DNA of 64,000 nt from Homalodisca vitripennis (GCF_021130785.1 NC_060212.1:144649001-144713000), one strand, 5' to 3'; counted from the first letter of the stretch, positions 35,517 to 47,992 are shown. Program-made: numbers and translations. The notes: generated by a model from the letters alone, not told the origin.

Positions 35517-35609
35517 CGGGGAAGACGGTTGAGGGCCTGGCCTGTACAACCATCACTTTGCCTCAGCCACCCGTGGAACTAACACAGACCTTCACTATCA
35601 TGTCTGAAG
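35517..35609 (+). CDS. candidate exon of unrecognised gene
   Basis: This is a GC-rich island with an AG acceptor (GTGCAG) and a good donor (GAAG|GTACGG). It is open throughout, reading GKTVEGLACTTITLPQPPVE then LTQTFTIMSE. The family was not recognised. The base composition contrasts with the AT-rich surroundings, as for the ERGIC2 exons. Two other such blocks follow at 35940 and 37060 on the same strand. A fragment of an unknown repeat is the alternative. Confidence 0.35.
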
Positions 35610-35939
35610 GTACGGAGTTTGAATCTTTAGATGGACACATCAGTCTGAATTTTGTTACTTTCTTCATGTTACCAAATTGTTTTTTGAAAAAACTTAATCT
35701 CCCTTGGTTTGAGTAGTTGGTGTATCCTTATCTCTTTTTTGGTAGTGAAAATTTTTTTAAACACTCGGCTTGGTGTGCCTGGTTTTTTACTGTAAGTCAT
35801 TTAATTCCCTTAGGACATTTCTGGAGGTAGTTGTCAGAGTTTGTGGCCTGTCTTTGCGGCGCTACTTCTTTGACAGTAAAAGCTTATCATTACCATCTCT
35901 TCCTTTGATATCTTACTCTCTGATGATACTGGTAGGCAG

Positions 35940-36066
35940 GAACTGTGTCTCCGCTGGATAGGAAGACTCGAGATGTGGCGAGTTGCGATACTGGGGAGTG
36001 CTGAGCCAGTCAGAGTCTGTGGGAACATGGCAGCGGCCAGCTTTGAGATCAGCCAGATACTCTGCT
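35940..36066 (+). other. candidate exon-like GC-rich block
   Basis: An acceptor GGTAGGCAG precedes it. One frame stays open to about 36066 (ELCLRWIGRLEMWRVAILGS and AEPVRVCGNMAAASFEIS). However, the phase expected from the block at 35517 gives a different frame that stops after about 21 codons. The donor is not evident. Not recognised. Confidence 0.25.
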
Positions 36067-37059
36067 GAACTTCTCCTTCTACCTTATCTTCTCATGGAAA
36101 CACCTTGCCTATACTGTATGAAGGAACCGTTCTGAAATCCTGTTATCTTTTCAAACCTTCCATCATCAATAACAAACTTCAAACAAAGAATAACAACACT
36201 ACTCAATTCTTTTCACTGTATTCACACAAGCATACCTACTATCAGCTGTTAAAAATCTATTTAATATGGTATATTTTTGGCCAAAAAAAGAAAATAGATA
36301 TAGCAATTTGTTTTTTCTAGATAACAAAATTTTATTGGTAGTAGACAAAAACTTGGTTGGAATAGTTTTTGATTATATCACAAGAAAACCGCACATGATA
36401 GACTGCAGGCACGTGTATATGGACATCAAAGAGTATGTCGAGGTCTTGACATTGTATAGATTGCATTGCACTATACAATGTCAGACCATGTAAAGGGGTT
36501 AATCATGAAAGTATCAATCATACTATATCACTGAATTTTAAAATTACAAAAAAGCGACGACCTGTAAACTCTACTTTACAAACTATGAAGAGTTGCAACG
36601 GTTTTCTTTTAATTTTAGTTTTAGTATTATGCAAAGCAATATTATACAGTAGAACCTTACTTTTAAAATATTGTCATGATTGTGTAACCACATATTTTAT
36701 ATTGTTAAACCAACAGATAATTTTTAATTTTGGAACACTGATTAATACAACTTTTCTATTTCCTAGATTATCCATTCTTATTAATCAGTTCTTCAGTTAC
36801 ACATATAGCCTACTATATCGATAATCGGCTGTGAATAGCATCAGAAAACTTATATGTATTTATATTGGTTTTGTAAATAAAATTTGTTGAAAACAATTGT
36901 TTTTCTTTATTTCCTTAGAACTATAAACACCTATGACTAAATGCATGTTGCCATTTTAAATTAATATGTCTCAATATTAGTAATTCCATTTTTTACTAAA
37001 CTATCAACAGATAACACATTTTTTTGTTGAGAGGATGAAATTATTGGTTGTCCTCTCAG
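36067..37059. other. AT-rich region
   Basis: No supported gene. A TACAGTAGAACC motif near 36648 resembles pogo-type ends but has no partner. Confidence 0.35.
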
Positions 37060-37183
37060 CTCGTGGGGCCCTCATTAGTGGTTACGGCTCAGAGAGTTAT
37101 GACTATATCCTGTCCCTCAGCTGGTCAGGCCACTACGTATGGCCCATTTTACTGCACAGTTATAAAATCCAATCCTTATCCAG
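37060..37183 (+). CDS. candidate exon of unrecognised gene
   Basis: The acceptor TTGTCCTCTCAG is strong and the donor CCAG|GTATGG is good. The enclosed 41 codons are open: LVGPSLVVTAQRVMTISCPS, then AGQATTYGPFYCTVIKSNPY. The phase is compatible with being an internal exon. No family was recognised. It lies 1.5 kb from the 35517 block, which suggests one unidentified + strand gene between ERGIC2 and DGAT1. Confidence 0.35.
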
Positions 37184-37477
37184 GTATGGCTGGAAAGTGC
37201 TACAATCTCACAGCCAAATAAATCAAATACATATTCCACTATTTGCAGCACATACCATAGCAAATAATGTTTAGAGATGTTTTTGGTAGATTCTGTATTA
37301 CAAAATCAGCCTATTGCAATATTGTTCTTGTGATAGCACTTATAAAACATTTCTCCATAACTTCACCAAACATGATCCCCAGAGCCTAAAACCAACCTCC
37401 TATTTTATAAATTTATATATATTTATTAAATTTATATATATTTATTAAATTTATATAATTAGCAATAGCCTAATTTA

Positions 37478-37640
37478 ATTTTCAATAAACATTAAATCGC
37501 TAAAAGTACTTGCTCCGGGACTCGAATCTGGGTCCCTCACTTGCCGGAGAAGCATGTTACTAACACAGAGCCCTCACTTTTTACGATTCAATTATTTTGT
37601 ATTTGTTTCTATTACATATGTGTTTAAATAACACATACGC
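37478..37640 (-). repeat. tRNA-like repeat with flanking inverted repeat, copy 1
   Basis: The tRNA-like core lies on the - strand. It is flanked by ATTAAATCGCTAAAAGTA (37491-37508) and its near complement CACTTTTTACGATTCAAT (37575-37592). It is more diverged than the copies at 50.2 and 51.1 kb (the B box reads GATTCGAGTCC). It preserves the 'empty' form GTGTTTAAATAAC of the site where copy 2 carries a TTAA element. Confidence 0.65.
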
Positions 37641-40060
37641 ATACAATACCTCCAAATACTATTCCTTAAATCCCTACAGTTCCTGATAGGATGGTCAAAA
37701 AATTAAACACCTATTCTGTCTTCAGAGTATGGGTTATGACGGTTAATCATTTTTTGGTTCAAAACTTAAAACCCATCAAAAATTACTGCACCTCTTTAAT
37801 TGACCACTAGTGATGACATTCATAGAAAAACATTTACTATTGATGACCCATTATTAATGACTCTAGCAAGTGAGAAAAAAAGAGCAGAAAGAGAGATTAG
37901 CCTAGATCTCTGTCGAATGGCATTTATTTCATATTAAGCTTATATTGGAATCTATTAATTTTTATTTGGTTGCATTTGTGTTATTTATAATAGCATTAGT
38001 TTTGAAGTGTCCAAAAAACAAGAACGGAATAAAGAACAGTTTCCGCTTAGGACTACTTCATTAATTTTTTGCTAATTTAATTATCTGGACACTTTTATAC
38101 AATTTTAATAAAATTCAAATGATTAGTGATGACAAGTTAAATAATTATCATCTTATGGTTACAAAATAAAGAATGTAGGTCTTAAGCGAAAACATACTCA
38201 ATTTCTTTGATGATCAGTCTTTAGAAATAATGGCATGCATGAATAAACCTTATTTTAATTAATCTTATAAATAGAATTGATTTTAGGTCACAGGAAAGAA
38301 GAATGTTGAGTGTAAGTAACAAAACAATATTATTAATCAATAAATGTTAGTACACTTGTACAATAATAGATCATTTCAAATTACTAGAGAGAATAGAACC
38401 ATAATACCTAAAAGTACAATCTTTAATAACAAATTAATAATATTATGTACTGTATTAGGATACTACTGTATGAGCTGTTATTATAGCTTTAGGATTAATC
38501 AAGGCACACCATTCAGTAGAGCTCTTCCGGAGATGACAATGTCGCCAACTGTTTTACAGCATCAACGGAATACAAAGCAAATGCATCCATTTTGTTAGTT
38601 ATTAATACATAATTTTAACACTTTGATGACTACAGTTTTTGGAGCGTGTCTCTCTGTAGACTACACCCAGAATCTACTTTTTCTCCGGTACATAGACAAT
38701 TTTACACATGTAGTCTCTCTCCCGACTATGGCCATAGCTGCTACGAATAAAAATGTTTACCTCTGTGGACTGAGGGTTTTAAACAGTTTTTAAGATAATA
38801 TAAGAGGATATCCAGCAAAGTGGCTTGAATAAGTTCTCTGACTTCCATACCAAAAAGATAATTTTCCATATCTTATTTCCAATAAAATCAACGGTTTAAA
38901 AAAAGTTCGTTTTATTTATAAATAATTGAGTGTAGAAATATGGTTACAAATACTGATAAAAATACAATAGTGAGTTTAAAAAGTTAGTAAAAAAGCTTAT
39001 ATTTACTAGGACAAAGTTACAAGTAGATCGGTTAAAGTTAAAATAATGATAGTCCTGTATATTCAGTTATATTGGGGTTTTAAGAATTTGCAACGAGACC
39101 TCAGAAAGTTCCAGAAGGTCCACAAAACTTATCTTACAACTGAATACTCAAAGAAATAATAAAATTTGATGAATACAGGAGAGGGTGGCTAATGCTGAGG
39201 ACTGACTTTCAGTGACCTTTGAAGCAAAAAGAAATTAGTAACCTTTTCTTGACACTCATTAAAAAAAGCAACATCTTTACAAAGCGATATTATAGGACAT
39301 ATTTCACTAACGAAACTGGGAAATATATGCATAAATTGAAGAAACAATAATCCTTTTACAACAATAATCTTACCTTACTGTGTTTGTTGTGTCCAACAGC
39401 CCAAGCAATTTTAATACATAACATTTTGATACTCGTAAAAAGTCAAAGGTAATTTTAACTGGCGAAATCCCAAGATAAATACAAACTAAAATCGAAATAT
39501 TACTGACAAAAAAATTATAACTTCTTTATTTAGTAATATAGCTATGCTTTTTTATACACATACCAAAACAAAATGTTTTAGCAATCAGTATACTGCCTAT
39601 CAGCAACCGGTATTCCCGGTTTTCCTGGTCACTAGACACCCTGAATAAAAATAAATATTTCATAATCAGATTATTTGAAAGGATATATCATATAATATGT
39701 AAAAAAAAAACAACTACAGTTTTAGGAAAATACAAATGTAACACTAGATTAATTTAAGTTTAAAAAAATAAAATTCAATAAATTACATAAAAATTATATT
39801 TTTATTTTTACAAACAATGGGTTTTTAAAAGTACATATTTAATAAAATTTATTAGTAAAAAAATTGTTAAAAAATATTATTACAAAAATAAAACTGCCTT
39901 ATTAGTAGATAAGTTCTAAAAGTTAATCTCTATAGATTGTTTTGGCGTGATACACCAGTAGCATGGCAAATGTCCATTATGTATATGTTGCCAGCCCTAA
40001 AGAAAAAAAATTCCCTAGTATCACTTCTATTTAAACCTGTAAAGTTTATACCCCTATATT
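37641..40060. other. AT-rich intergenic sequence
   Basis: No gene was seen. At 38613-38625 TTAACACTTTGATGAC looks like a lone piggyBac-type end, but no partner could be found. Confidence 0.4.
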
Positions 40061-40283
40061 TCAGGTTGTTAATTTAATATTGAAATAAATCTTTAGAACA
40101 TAAGTCCATAAGGGCATAGTCTCCAGATAGAGGCTGTGCAGAAATCCTTCAGACGAGAAAAAACCTGCCGATAGCCATAGTCTGGTGAGAGATGATACAC
40201 ACAAAATGCCAGAGGAGAAAACATGGCCTCCGTGGAAACTACAGGCATAGTCATCAAAGTGTAAAGGCATGTACTGTAAAGCA
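40061..40283 (-). other. candidate terminal exon of an unrecognised gene, antisense
   Basis: On the - strand an acceptor ATGCTTTACAG (exon start about 40273) is followed by two overlapping open frames. One reads TLMTMPVVSTEAMFSPLAFC, VYHLSPDYGYRQVFSRLKD and FCTASIWRLCPYGLMF to a stop. The other reads MPLHFDDYACSFHGGHVFSS onward. The block is GC-richer than its neighbours. No family was recognised, and it is 7.5 kb beyond the DGAT1 stop, so it is probably not DGAT1. Confidence 0.3.
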
Positions 40284-40571
40284 TATTCAAATATAGACAG
40301 AAAATGGTGTTAAATTTTATATTTATGCGCATGGAGGCAAACATATAAAACTTTTAGTGTTGCAGAGTATAAACCATGCATGTTTGTTTGGTTTTATGAT
40401 ACATACATGTACAACAACAGCTGACTAAAACCTGCCTCCCTTAATTTTGGGATGAGGAAAAGAGGACTTCCACTATGTGCTCCTCGGAGTGCAAAGGTCC
40501 ATCCTAAATTCAGAATGCACAAACTATAGTATACTATTATATTTAAAATATATCTCATAAATAACAGTTAA

Positions 40572-41262
40572 CATGTTCACGATGACGTGTACCCCATTGG
40601 GTACACGTAATATTTCACAACAGCTGCAGTTACACACTGGGCTTTCGTGAAGCATGTTGTGCGCCTGATAGGGTACACGTTGCTTTGCATTTCCTTATTG
40701 TGTTTTTAATGTTTACTTGTCTTTGTGGTTTGTTAAATTTGATCTTGTGCTTAAATAAATATCTCAGACTATAGTGTACCCCCTCAGGTGCACAATTGCT
40801 TAATTTTGAAGATAAATTAATTTTTAGGTACTATTGAAACATTGAAAAAACATATCAAAATATTAGAGATGTAGCCTTGAAAAGTGTTTTATAAATATGT
40901 ATAACACAATATAAATAAACCTTTTAACACTTTTTTTGTAAACTTTTATTTTTGTTACAATGTACATTTTGAAATCTGTGATTTCATCTTCAGGTACTAA
41001 CTAAGGTTAAGTTATTTCATTATTTCACAGACTTTGAAATGTACATTGTAAAAAAAATAAAAGTTTACAAAAAAAGTGTTAAAAGGTTTATTTATATTGT
41101 GTTACACATATCAAAATAATTTGTTGAGTGTTAAATGAGTATACTTTTCTCCTTATACTTAGGCGTTTAAAGTAAAAAAATGATTACAGATTTTTGCCAT
41201 TATTATTGAAAAATTTGACGGCAAATAAGAAATTCGGAATATAAGCCGTTGTCGCGAATGTG
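40572..41262. mobile_element. piggyBac-like non-autonomous element with internal hairpin
   Basis: TTAA lies at 40568-40571 and 41263-41266. The ends are CATGTTCACGATGACG and CACATTCGCGACAACG. The motif GTGTACCC recurs several times near the left end, once as the palindrome ACGTGTACCCCATTGGGTAC. An internal inverted repeat of about 80 bp occupies 40913-41103. Confidence 0.6.
40913..41103. repeat. long inverted repeat (hairpin)
   Basis: The arms start AACACAATATAAATAAACCT and end with its complement. They are about 75-80 bp each with few mismatches, with a spacer of about 35-40 bp around 40990-41025. It would fold into a long hairpin in RNA or single-stranded DNA. Confidence 0.8.
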
Positions 41263-41266
41263 TTAA

Positions 41267-43049
41267 AACAACCAATATACAATACTAATTTCACATTAAA
41301 ATTCACTAATTAATGAGATAAATGATGGCTTCTTGTAAAAAAAATAATTTTTAAGTGCTAATGAAAAATGTATACAAATTTACTAAATATAATTTATATT
41401 AAGTTACATGTTTATAGTTTCTATATTCATTATATGTTGTAAAAAACCAACCATAAAATTTAATTTTTTTTAAAAAGTATTTGATCCAGAAAAAGTAGAC
41501 ATCTAGTACATGACAGGAATCCAGCTTCCTCGTGACCAACTTTGTTTTGTTCATAAATGTTTATTAGTATTAGTTTCTAACATATTCACTATGTCTACAA
41601 TGTGTACATTTACATTGTCACATAAGTGTAGTGCAATAACAACAAAGTATACAATGACATTACTGTAGATTTTATATTATTTGATCATAACAAAGGCTTA
41701 AGTAGAACTACAAGTAGATCACAGATAAAATGGTATATACAGCACAATATTTGGTTTTAAAGAAATAAACTAAAGTAAACTGGAAGATACAATGATTATT
41801 TTTATCTGTAGAGTGTATCCTAATTTTTGAACTATGTCTAAATTTAACATAAAAAAGTTTTATATTGACTGCTAAATATTACACTTCTGTATAACATACA
41901 TTTACGGCTATTACAAACTTGTTTAGTATCCACATATGTTTATATCATCCAACCAGTTCGTTCTCTATTTTTTTATCTAAAATACAAGAAGTAAATACCA
42001 AGTAAATTAAAGTAATTTTCCCCATTTTCTATTCAAAAAGATTTGACAGTATGTTTCTGTGTGCAAGGAATTTTATTTTTGGATCTTGTGGTAACATTTT
42101 CTACCAGTTTGGCTGCCTTACATTAATCAATAATTGAGCAGTGAAAGACCTCCACTAAATTCTTCTATATATTGTGAATTATCTGCACTTTTACTTGTTT
42201 GTTGATTGTGAAAAATAAATCTGCTACCATGAGGTTTTTTTTTATTTTATGGTGCCATGAGCACTTGTCATAAGTAGTAAGTTTTCACAATTAATATATT
42301 ATTTAAAAACTTTCTTGATAAGCAGTACCTCTTCATAAATGTTTTTTAATACTACAGGTTGGCTACTTTATCTTAGAAGTTTTCTTATCGTTCTAAAAAC
42401 AAAGTTTTTTAAAAAATCTTTAGAGAGGCAAAAAAGCATGGTTTTCACAAAAAGATTACACAATTGCTGAATATTTTCATGACCAATTTCTTTTCCAAAG
42501 TCAATAATGTAAAAAAATTGTGGTACATAGAAATAAAGCTATTCTAACTAGTAACTTTGGTGTGCTTAAGTCTCGACAAACACTGACAAATGATGCCACA
42601 ATCCTAATAAAGAAAAGTAAAAACGATGCAATTAGAAAACCTCTTTTATCTGCACATTTATGAAACTGAAATGAGAGGAACTGACTTTTTAGATATTATT
42701 TGTATATTTGTGAGGGATTAATTTCTAAATAAATTGGCCAATCATCTGACCTTTTTATCTCATTGACATTTGTCTTGTTAGTGACAGACTCATCTATTTT
42801 TATATTTGTGTAAAATTATACAACATTAGTTTATAGGTATAATTATATCTGATTAATTGGTTACTCTCACAAACACCAATTAAACATTTATTAAAATCCA
42901 GAAAATTTAACAGAATTAATAACAATTTACACAGAGATATCACAGGATATTCACAACACTAGTGGTTTACAGACAAATTGAGGACATTACTAACATAATG
43001 AAATTGTCACCTGTATTCAAGGCAAATGCAATTGCCCAACAACCTATGC
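41267..43049. other. AT-rich intergenic sequence
   Basis: No gene or repeat ends were recognised. Confidence 0.4.
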
Positions 43050-43053
43050 TTAA

Positions 43054-43678
43054 CCCATTGCGGATCACTGACGAGCTGTGCTCGTCACGCAGCGGCCGGG
43101 CCTAACGATGACGAGCTCAGGTCGCAAAAGCGGTCTGCTTTTAAGTTTCCCTCCAAATAGTTCTATCAATGTCTGATAGATTGGGCGATCGTCTTCACTT
43201 GTCAACTAAGAGTGTTTAACAACGGTCTACTTTCAGAGTTTTCAAAAGTTTTATAAATATCCTACAGATTGCAGTTGTATGTCGAAGTTGAAAAATCATT
43301 CATATGTGTTTACTCTCTGCTTTTTAGCGCTTCTGATTGGTTGTTTTCCTCAGCTGTTATTATAATAGTAACTAGTATTGCATTTTATGGTATAATTTTC
43401 GTGTCATAATATGAGCTGATCGAAATGGAAAACTTACGATCGTCTGAACTTGATCAATATTTATTACAATAGTTTATAAACAATGTATTGTATTTAATTA
43501 TTTTGTTTTTAAGAATATAGATGGAGATATTTTTATAAACCGGAATCCAGTTCAACGTACATATGAAGTGAGCACACAACAGCGAGCGATACGATGTGGC
43601 GCACCATTGCTGTTCGTTCGGCCGCTGACCGTAAATTAATTCGTGCCCGCGCCCCAAAACAATACGATCCGCAATGGG
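43054..43678. mobile_element. piggyBac-like non-autonomous element, 0.6 kb
   Basis: TTAA lies at 43050-43053 and 43679-43682. Both ends read CCCATTGCGGATC perfectly. Subterminal palindromic GACGAGC…GCTCGTC motifs lie at the left, and GCGGCCG/CGGCCGC-type blocks occur near both ends. No transposase. Confidence 0.8.
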
Positions 43679-43682
43679 TTAA

Positions 43683-45043
43683 TGTGGTAAACACTATAGG
43701 TTGTATTGGACAGAACAGTTTTTGCTAATAAAGCACTTAAATTTATAATGGAAGCATTAAAAAACATTATTTACTGGTAATGAAGAATTATGTCACAAAT
43801 TACATGGTGCAATAATTTTTCAAATTTAACATGCACCAAAAATATTGAGCACATCTGATTTTCTTCAATCCTAAGAAAACTTTTACATTAGGGTTACAAA
43901 ACATTGACAGCTGTCCTGAGTGAAGGCACAAACAAAAAAACATTTCCTTCAGTTGCAACAACTGACTTCCACATTATATACTCAACTTCCACATCCGTAT
44001 CCTGACCACCAGCAGCTCAGACAAGACTCAAGAATTCTCATTCATCATGTCACTAAGAGCATGGAAAACACATGTTCAAAAATATGAAAACTGGAATGAC
44101 TTTTGTAACTATCCCATTCCATTATCAAGGCCTTCACACACTAAAACTAATCTAACAAAGATTTAACTAGTAAATAGGTAAGTAATCATTATTCCCATGA
44201 TGCACTAATTGTTTTAGGAAAGCCCCATACCGATGTTACTTTTATACATTTTAAAATTGTATATTTATGTTTGCATTACTAAGAGAATTTTAGTTTTTAA
44301 CGATTCAGACCAATTTGAATTTGTTGTTAGGATAATTGCAAGAGGTCCAAAATTTGTATAAACAATTACATTGCTCTAATTATTCAATTGGCATAACTCC
44401 CTGTAAAACTGTTAACTTTACAAATAAAATCAGAAATATTAGATCATGTTCAATTCCATCATTATTGCATTACTCCAATTTAATCCAAGAACTTTAATTT
44501 CAGTTTTTACACTTCAGTCACTAAGGTTTTTCAACGTTATTGTAAACTAGCAGTATCATTGTTTTTGTATCTTGTAATTTATTAATTTTCCTATTGACAG
44601 TGTGGTATTTTGTTAATATCAATAGATATTTCTCCTAGATATATGTTTGTTTATTCTCAACTCAACTTAATCTAGCTTTTTTATCTCATTTATAGACTTT
44701 GGCCTCTGCCTAAAATACAAAATCTTCTTTTCAACAATTGAATCTATGAAATGAAGAGGATATAGTACTTAAAAATATTGTTCATTGATGAAGAATTAAA
44801 GTGTGTTAGCTTCTTCCATATTTATATTAAAAAAAATTAATTTATTTACACTGCCATTAATAAGTAATTAAATTGTAAGTTTCTTTTTTAAGTAAATTAC
44901 ACATATTTCATATAAATAAGATTGTACTGAATATTAAGATCTAGGTTTGCATTTAATTTTCACAAATATATATCATAAAAAACAAAACTCAACTGTAAAA
45001 TAAAAATTTATTGTTTATTGCAGTAAATGTAGTTAATATCGTA
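43683..45043. other. AT-rich intergenic sequence
   Basis: Nothing recognised. Confidence 0.4.
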
Positions 45044-45047
45044 TTTA

Positions 45048-45571
45048 CCCTCCGACTGCCATGCAACGGATATCCGTTGTTTGTTTTCGTCCCCTAAACG
45101 TCAATCAACTGATATTCGTTGATTTGGACTACCCACTTAATCTCATATGTTATAGTACGTAAACAATCGAGGATTGATGTGATTCATATACCATTGGAAA
45201 GGTAAAGAGTTGCCGAACACAGCACTGGTTTTTTATTGTTCTAAAACATTGTACTACTTTTAGTTTTTGCACTAAAACTAATTTATTTACCCAAAAAAGT
45301 CATAAAGAACTTTACATTTTCTGAAACTAGACTAAATTTGTGACCTTTACGGCTATTTTGGAATTTGAAATTTATATACTGAACCATATTTTACAGGTAC
45401 ATCCCCTCTCTTTTACATAAAAAAAAAAATTCCTCACTCACCGTACAAATTTTAAATGAAAATATTTACCACAGTTGCAATCATTGTATGAACAGTACTT
45501 TTTACAGATTTTAGAAAAATATCTTGCAAAACTGGGAAAACGGCTTGGCGTTTATACAGGCAGTCAGAGGG
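45048..45571. mobile_element. piggyBac-like non-autonomous element, abutting the next one
   Basis: The ends CCCTCCGACTGCC and CCCTCTGACTGCC are flanked by TTTA (a mutated TTAA) on the left and TTAA at 45572-45575 on the right. The same right TTAA is the left flank of the next element. Subterminal palindromes are CAACGGATATCCGTTG and the similar CAACTGATATTCGTTG. Confidence 0.75.
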
Positions 45572-45575
45572 TTAA

Positions 45576-46478
45576 CCTTTTGAGGACCAGATAAAATTGT
45601 ATGTGAGCCAGAAATGTAACTTGAACTAAATTGTATGGTATTAAATAATGAGCTCATGAGTGTGTTTGTTGGTCATGACTATATCTCAAGTTCTTTCCAA
45701 TAATGGTTAGAGTTTTTGTACTGTCATGTTTAGACAAGCACTGTAATTATTTTTTTAAATAAAAAATTTATATAAAAATAATTTTTAAATTGTTTTATTT
45801 TTTTATATAAAATAAAACCAAATTTTGTTATTTGATAAACATTATTATTTTATTTTCAACACAATTATTATTAGTAAGAGAACAAAAGTCATTGTATTTG
45901 ATTCATAAATTTAATGTCCAAACTTTTGTGAAATTTGATAACATTTCACTTATACATAGTATTTGCAAACTATACATGCTTGAAAATAAAAACAATTTTA
46001 TTATGATGTGATTATTTTTTCTCATTTAAGCCTCAGCGTCAGCACAGAGTGCACTGGTTTTTGTTATTATTATTACATTTTTGGACCTCCCCGGGATTTG
46101 AACCCGTGATCTCTTGGTTAGAGAGCCGAGACTATAACCATTAGTCTACGGAGGAGGACTATGATGTGATTATACATTGGTTCCATATTCCCACAATAAC
46201 AAACACAGCTGCTTACTTTAGCTGCAAAGGCAACTAAATATCATAATTTTTTATTACAAATTATAATATACCAAATAATAACACATTTTGTATGAAATTG
46301 CTATTAAATTAATATAGAAATTTATAATGATTTAATACTCCATATAATATATTGATAAATGCTGTGCTATATCAAAATTGTCTGTTTGTATAAATAACAA
46401 CCATTAAGAAATTACCCAACTGGTCTTTCCAATATATTTTTCTGCCATCATAAAATTGCTCCTCTGGTCCTGAAAGGG
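45576..46478. mobile_element. piggyBac-like non-autonomous element carrying a SINE
   Basis: It lies between TTAA 45572-45575 and 46479-46482, with ends CCTTTTGAGGACCAGA and CCCTTTCAGGACCAGA. The ends resemble those of the 56497 element (CCCTTTTAGGACCAGACC), so the two are related families. A SINE is inserted at 46016-46159; without it the element is about 745 bp. Confidence 0.75.
46016..46159 (-). mobile_element. short tRNA-derived SINE with 14-bp target duplication
   Basis: TATGATGTGATTAT is duplicated at 46002-46015 and 46160-46173. On the - strand the tRNA-like head runs CCTCCGTAGACTAATGGTTA to GGTTCAAATCCCGG, with A and B boxes. The anticodon loop CTAACCA would read AAC (valine), but stems are mismatched. 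A TAA-repeat and a short A-rich tail follow. The total is only 144 bp. Confidence 0.8.
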
Positions 46479-46482
46479 TTAA

Positions 46483-46562
46483 CACTTTGATCCCCAAGCA
46501 GTACTTTAACTAGTTTTAGGGAGTGTGCAGTTAGACTTATGGAAACTCTGGGAAGAAATGTG
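46483..46562. mobile_element. possible 80-bp TTAA-flanked miniature element
   Basis: It lies between TTAA 46479-46482 and 46563-46566, with loosely inverted ends CACTTTGATCCCC and CACATTTCTTCCC. If real it is the third element in a row sharing TTAA sites. The terminal match is weak. Confidence 0.3.
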
Positions 46563-46566
46563 TTAA

Positions 46567-47815
46567 GCACATAAAAATTAAATATGATATTTCAATTTAT
46601 TATCACTGTATACTCTATAAGTGTTAGATTGTACAATAATTTAGTAAAATGGTGAAAAGCTTCAGCTTCCACACAATCAACACTTTGGAACTCCAGAAAC
46701 ATAAACATGGAGTTCCATGGTTTACATGCAATATGTAATGGTAGCAGTATTATGTTTTACTGTTTGATCTATATAAGTATAATTACAAAACTAATAAAAA
46801 AAAACAATACAAAACGATAAACAATCAATTAAAAAACTTAAAAAAATATAATATGTTTTATGAAACTGTAATATAATATATAAATAAAAATAATATTATG
46901 ATAACAACAACTGGCAATTATAAATATGTTTTGAACATTTCTATTAACTACTATATTAAAATAATATATACTATTCAATAATTTCCACTATATGCTCTTT
47001 AATAAATTTTACAATTTATCAATCAAATTGGAAACTCTGTTGCTCCATATTAGTCCAACACCTCCTATTACTATTCATATTATTCTGTAAAAGCTAGTTT
47101 TGCTTACTGGTAAAATCAGTACTACCCTAATGACTTTCTTAAAAGTTTAGTTTAATTAAAAAAATGTTAGACTATTTTTGAGTTCAGTTTATTATAGCCT
47201 ACATGGAAAAAACTAAATTGTCAACTATCATATTGGAAATTAATATAGTAATTATTAATTGCATTTCGAAACTTCTTATTCACTTGTAGCGAAAGAGAAA
47301 TGTTAATTTAAAATACATTTTTAACGGTTTTTTAAGATTGAAACTTGAATGCCCATGCCTTTAAAACTCTGGCAAAGAAGAAAGTCATGGAATGTGTGGT
47401 TTCAGTTTTCCACCACAGTCATGGAGGCTCTGCTTAAGTAGATCACAGATTTCAAAAATGTTTATTAAACATTATTTTGATTATAAATTCTACACTAACA
47501 GATTTCACAATCTCTACTATTTCAAGGCTGATAAGGTAAAATACAATATAAGCAAGCACCATCTCTTCAACGAGACGACAAACCCTACATGCTAGAATAT
47601 AAAAATATAATAAACTATTCAATATAAGAACAATTATAAAATTCTGTAAATTACAAAAATTGCAAAACATGGAATGTTTATCAGTCTCATATGACCAGCT
47701 TGTTATACAGCCGCTTTTTCTCATGGACTAAGTACACTTGAAGCAGAAGTACTTTGGAATGCTACTCGGTTAACTAATAACAAATCTAGTTAAGATGACT
47801 ACTAATTTTTAGAGG
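46567..47815. other. AT-rich sequence, probably including the DGAT1 3' untranslated region
   Basis: No separate gene was seen. The region just below 47816 should be DGAT1 3' UTR on the - strand; one antisense AATAAA lies at about 47460-47466. Confidence 0.4.
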
Positions 47816-47992
47816 TTAGACCTGGGCATATGCCTCCAGCAAGGCCTTGCCAAAGTGTGTGATGACATAGTCGTGGTAGTACATCATGATGCAGAGGGGC
47901 TGTCCGACGATCAGAGAAGACCAGACGATGATGTTGCCCCAACGACTGCCATATTTGGTTTCTATCTTACGACAAATGATGGCCAATGGAAT
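47816..47992 (-). CDS. DGAT1: DGAT1 last exon
   Basis: It encodes [20 protein letters not shown], then [20 protein letters not shown] and [18 protein letters not shown] with stop TAA. The acceptor is ATTGTACTTTCAG; it is in phase 0 with the previous exon (…GMMAQ|IPLA). Confidence 0.92.
   Translation of the reverse strand: MPLAIICRKIETKYGSRWGNIIVWSSLIVGQPLCIMMYYHDYVITHFGKALLEAYAQV

Noticed and set aside
38613..38640. TTAACACTTTGATGAC as an element end
   Set aside because: No partner was found within several kilobases.
46083..46153. Possible tRNA-Val gene
   Set aside because: Stem mismatches, a repeat tail and a 14-bp target duplication around 144 bp identify a SINE.
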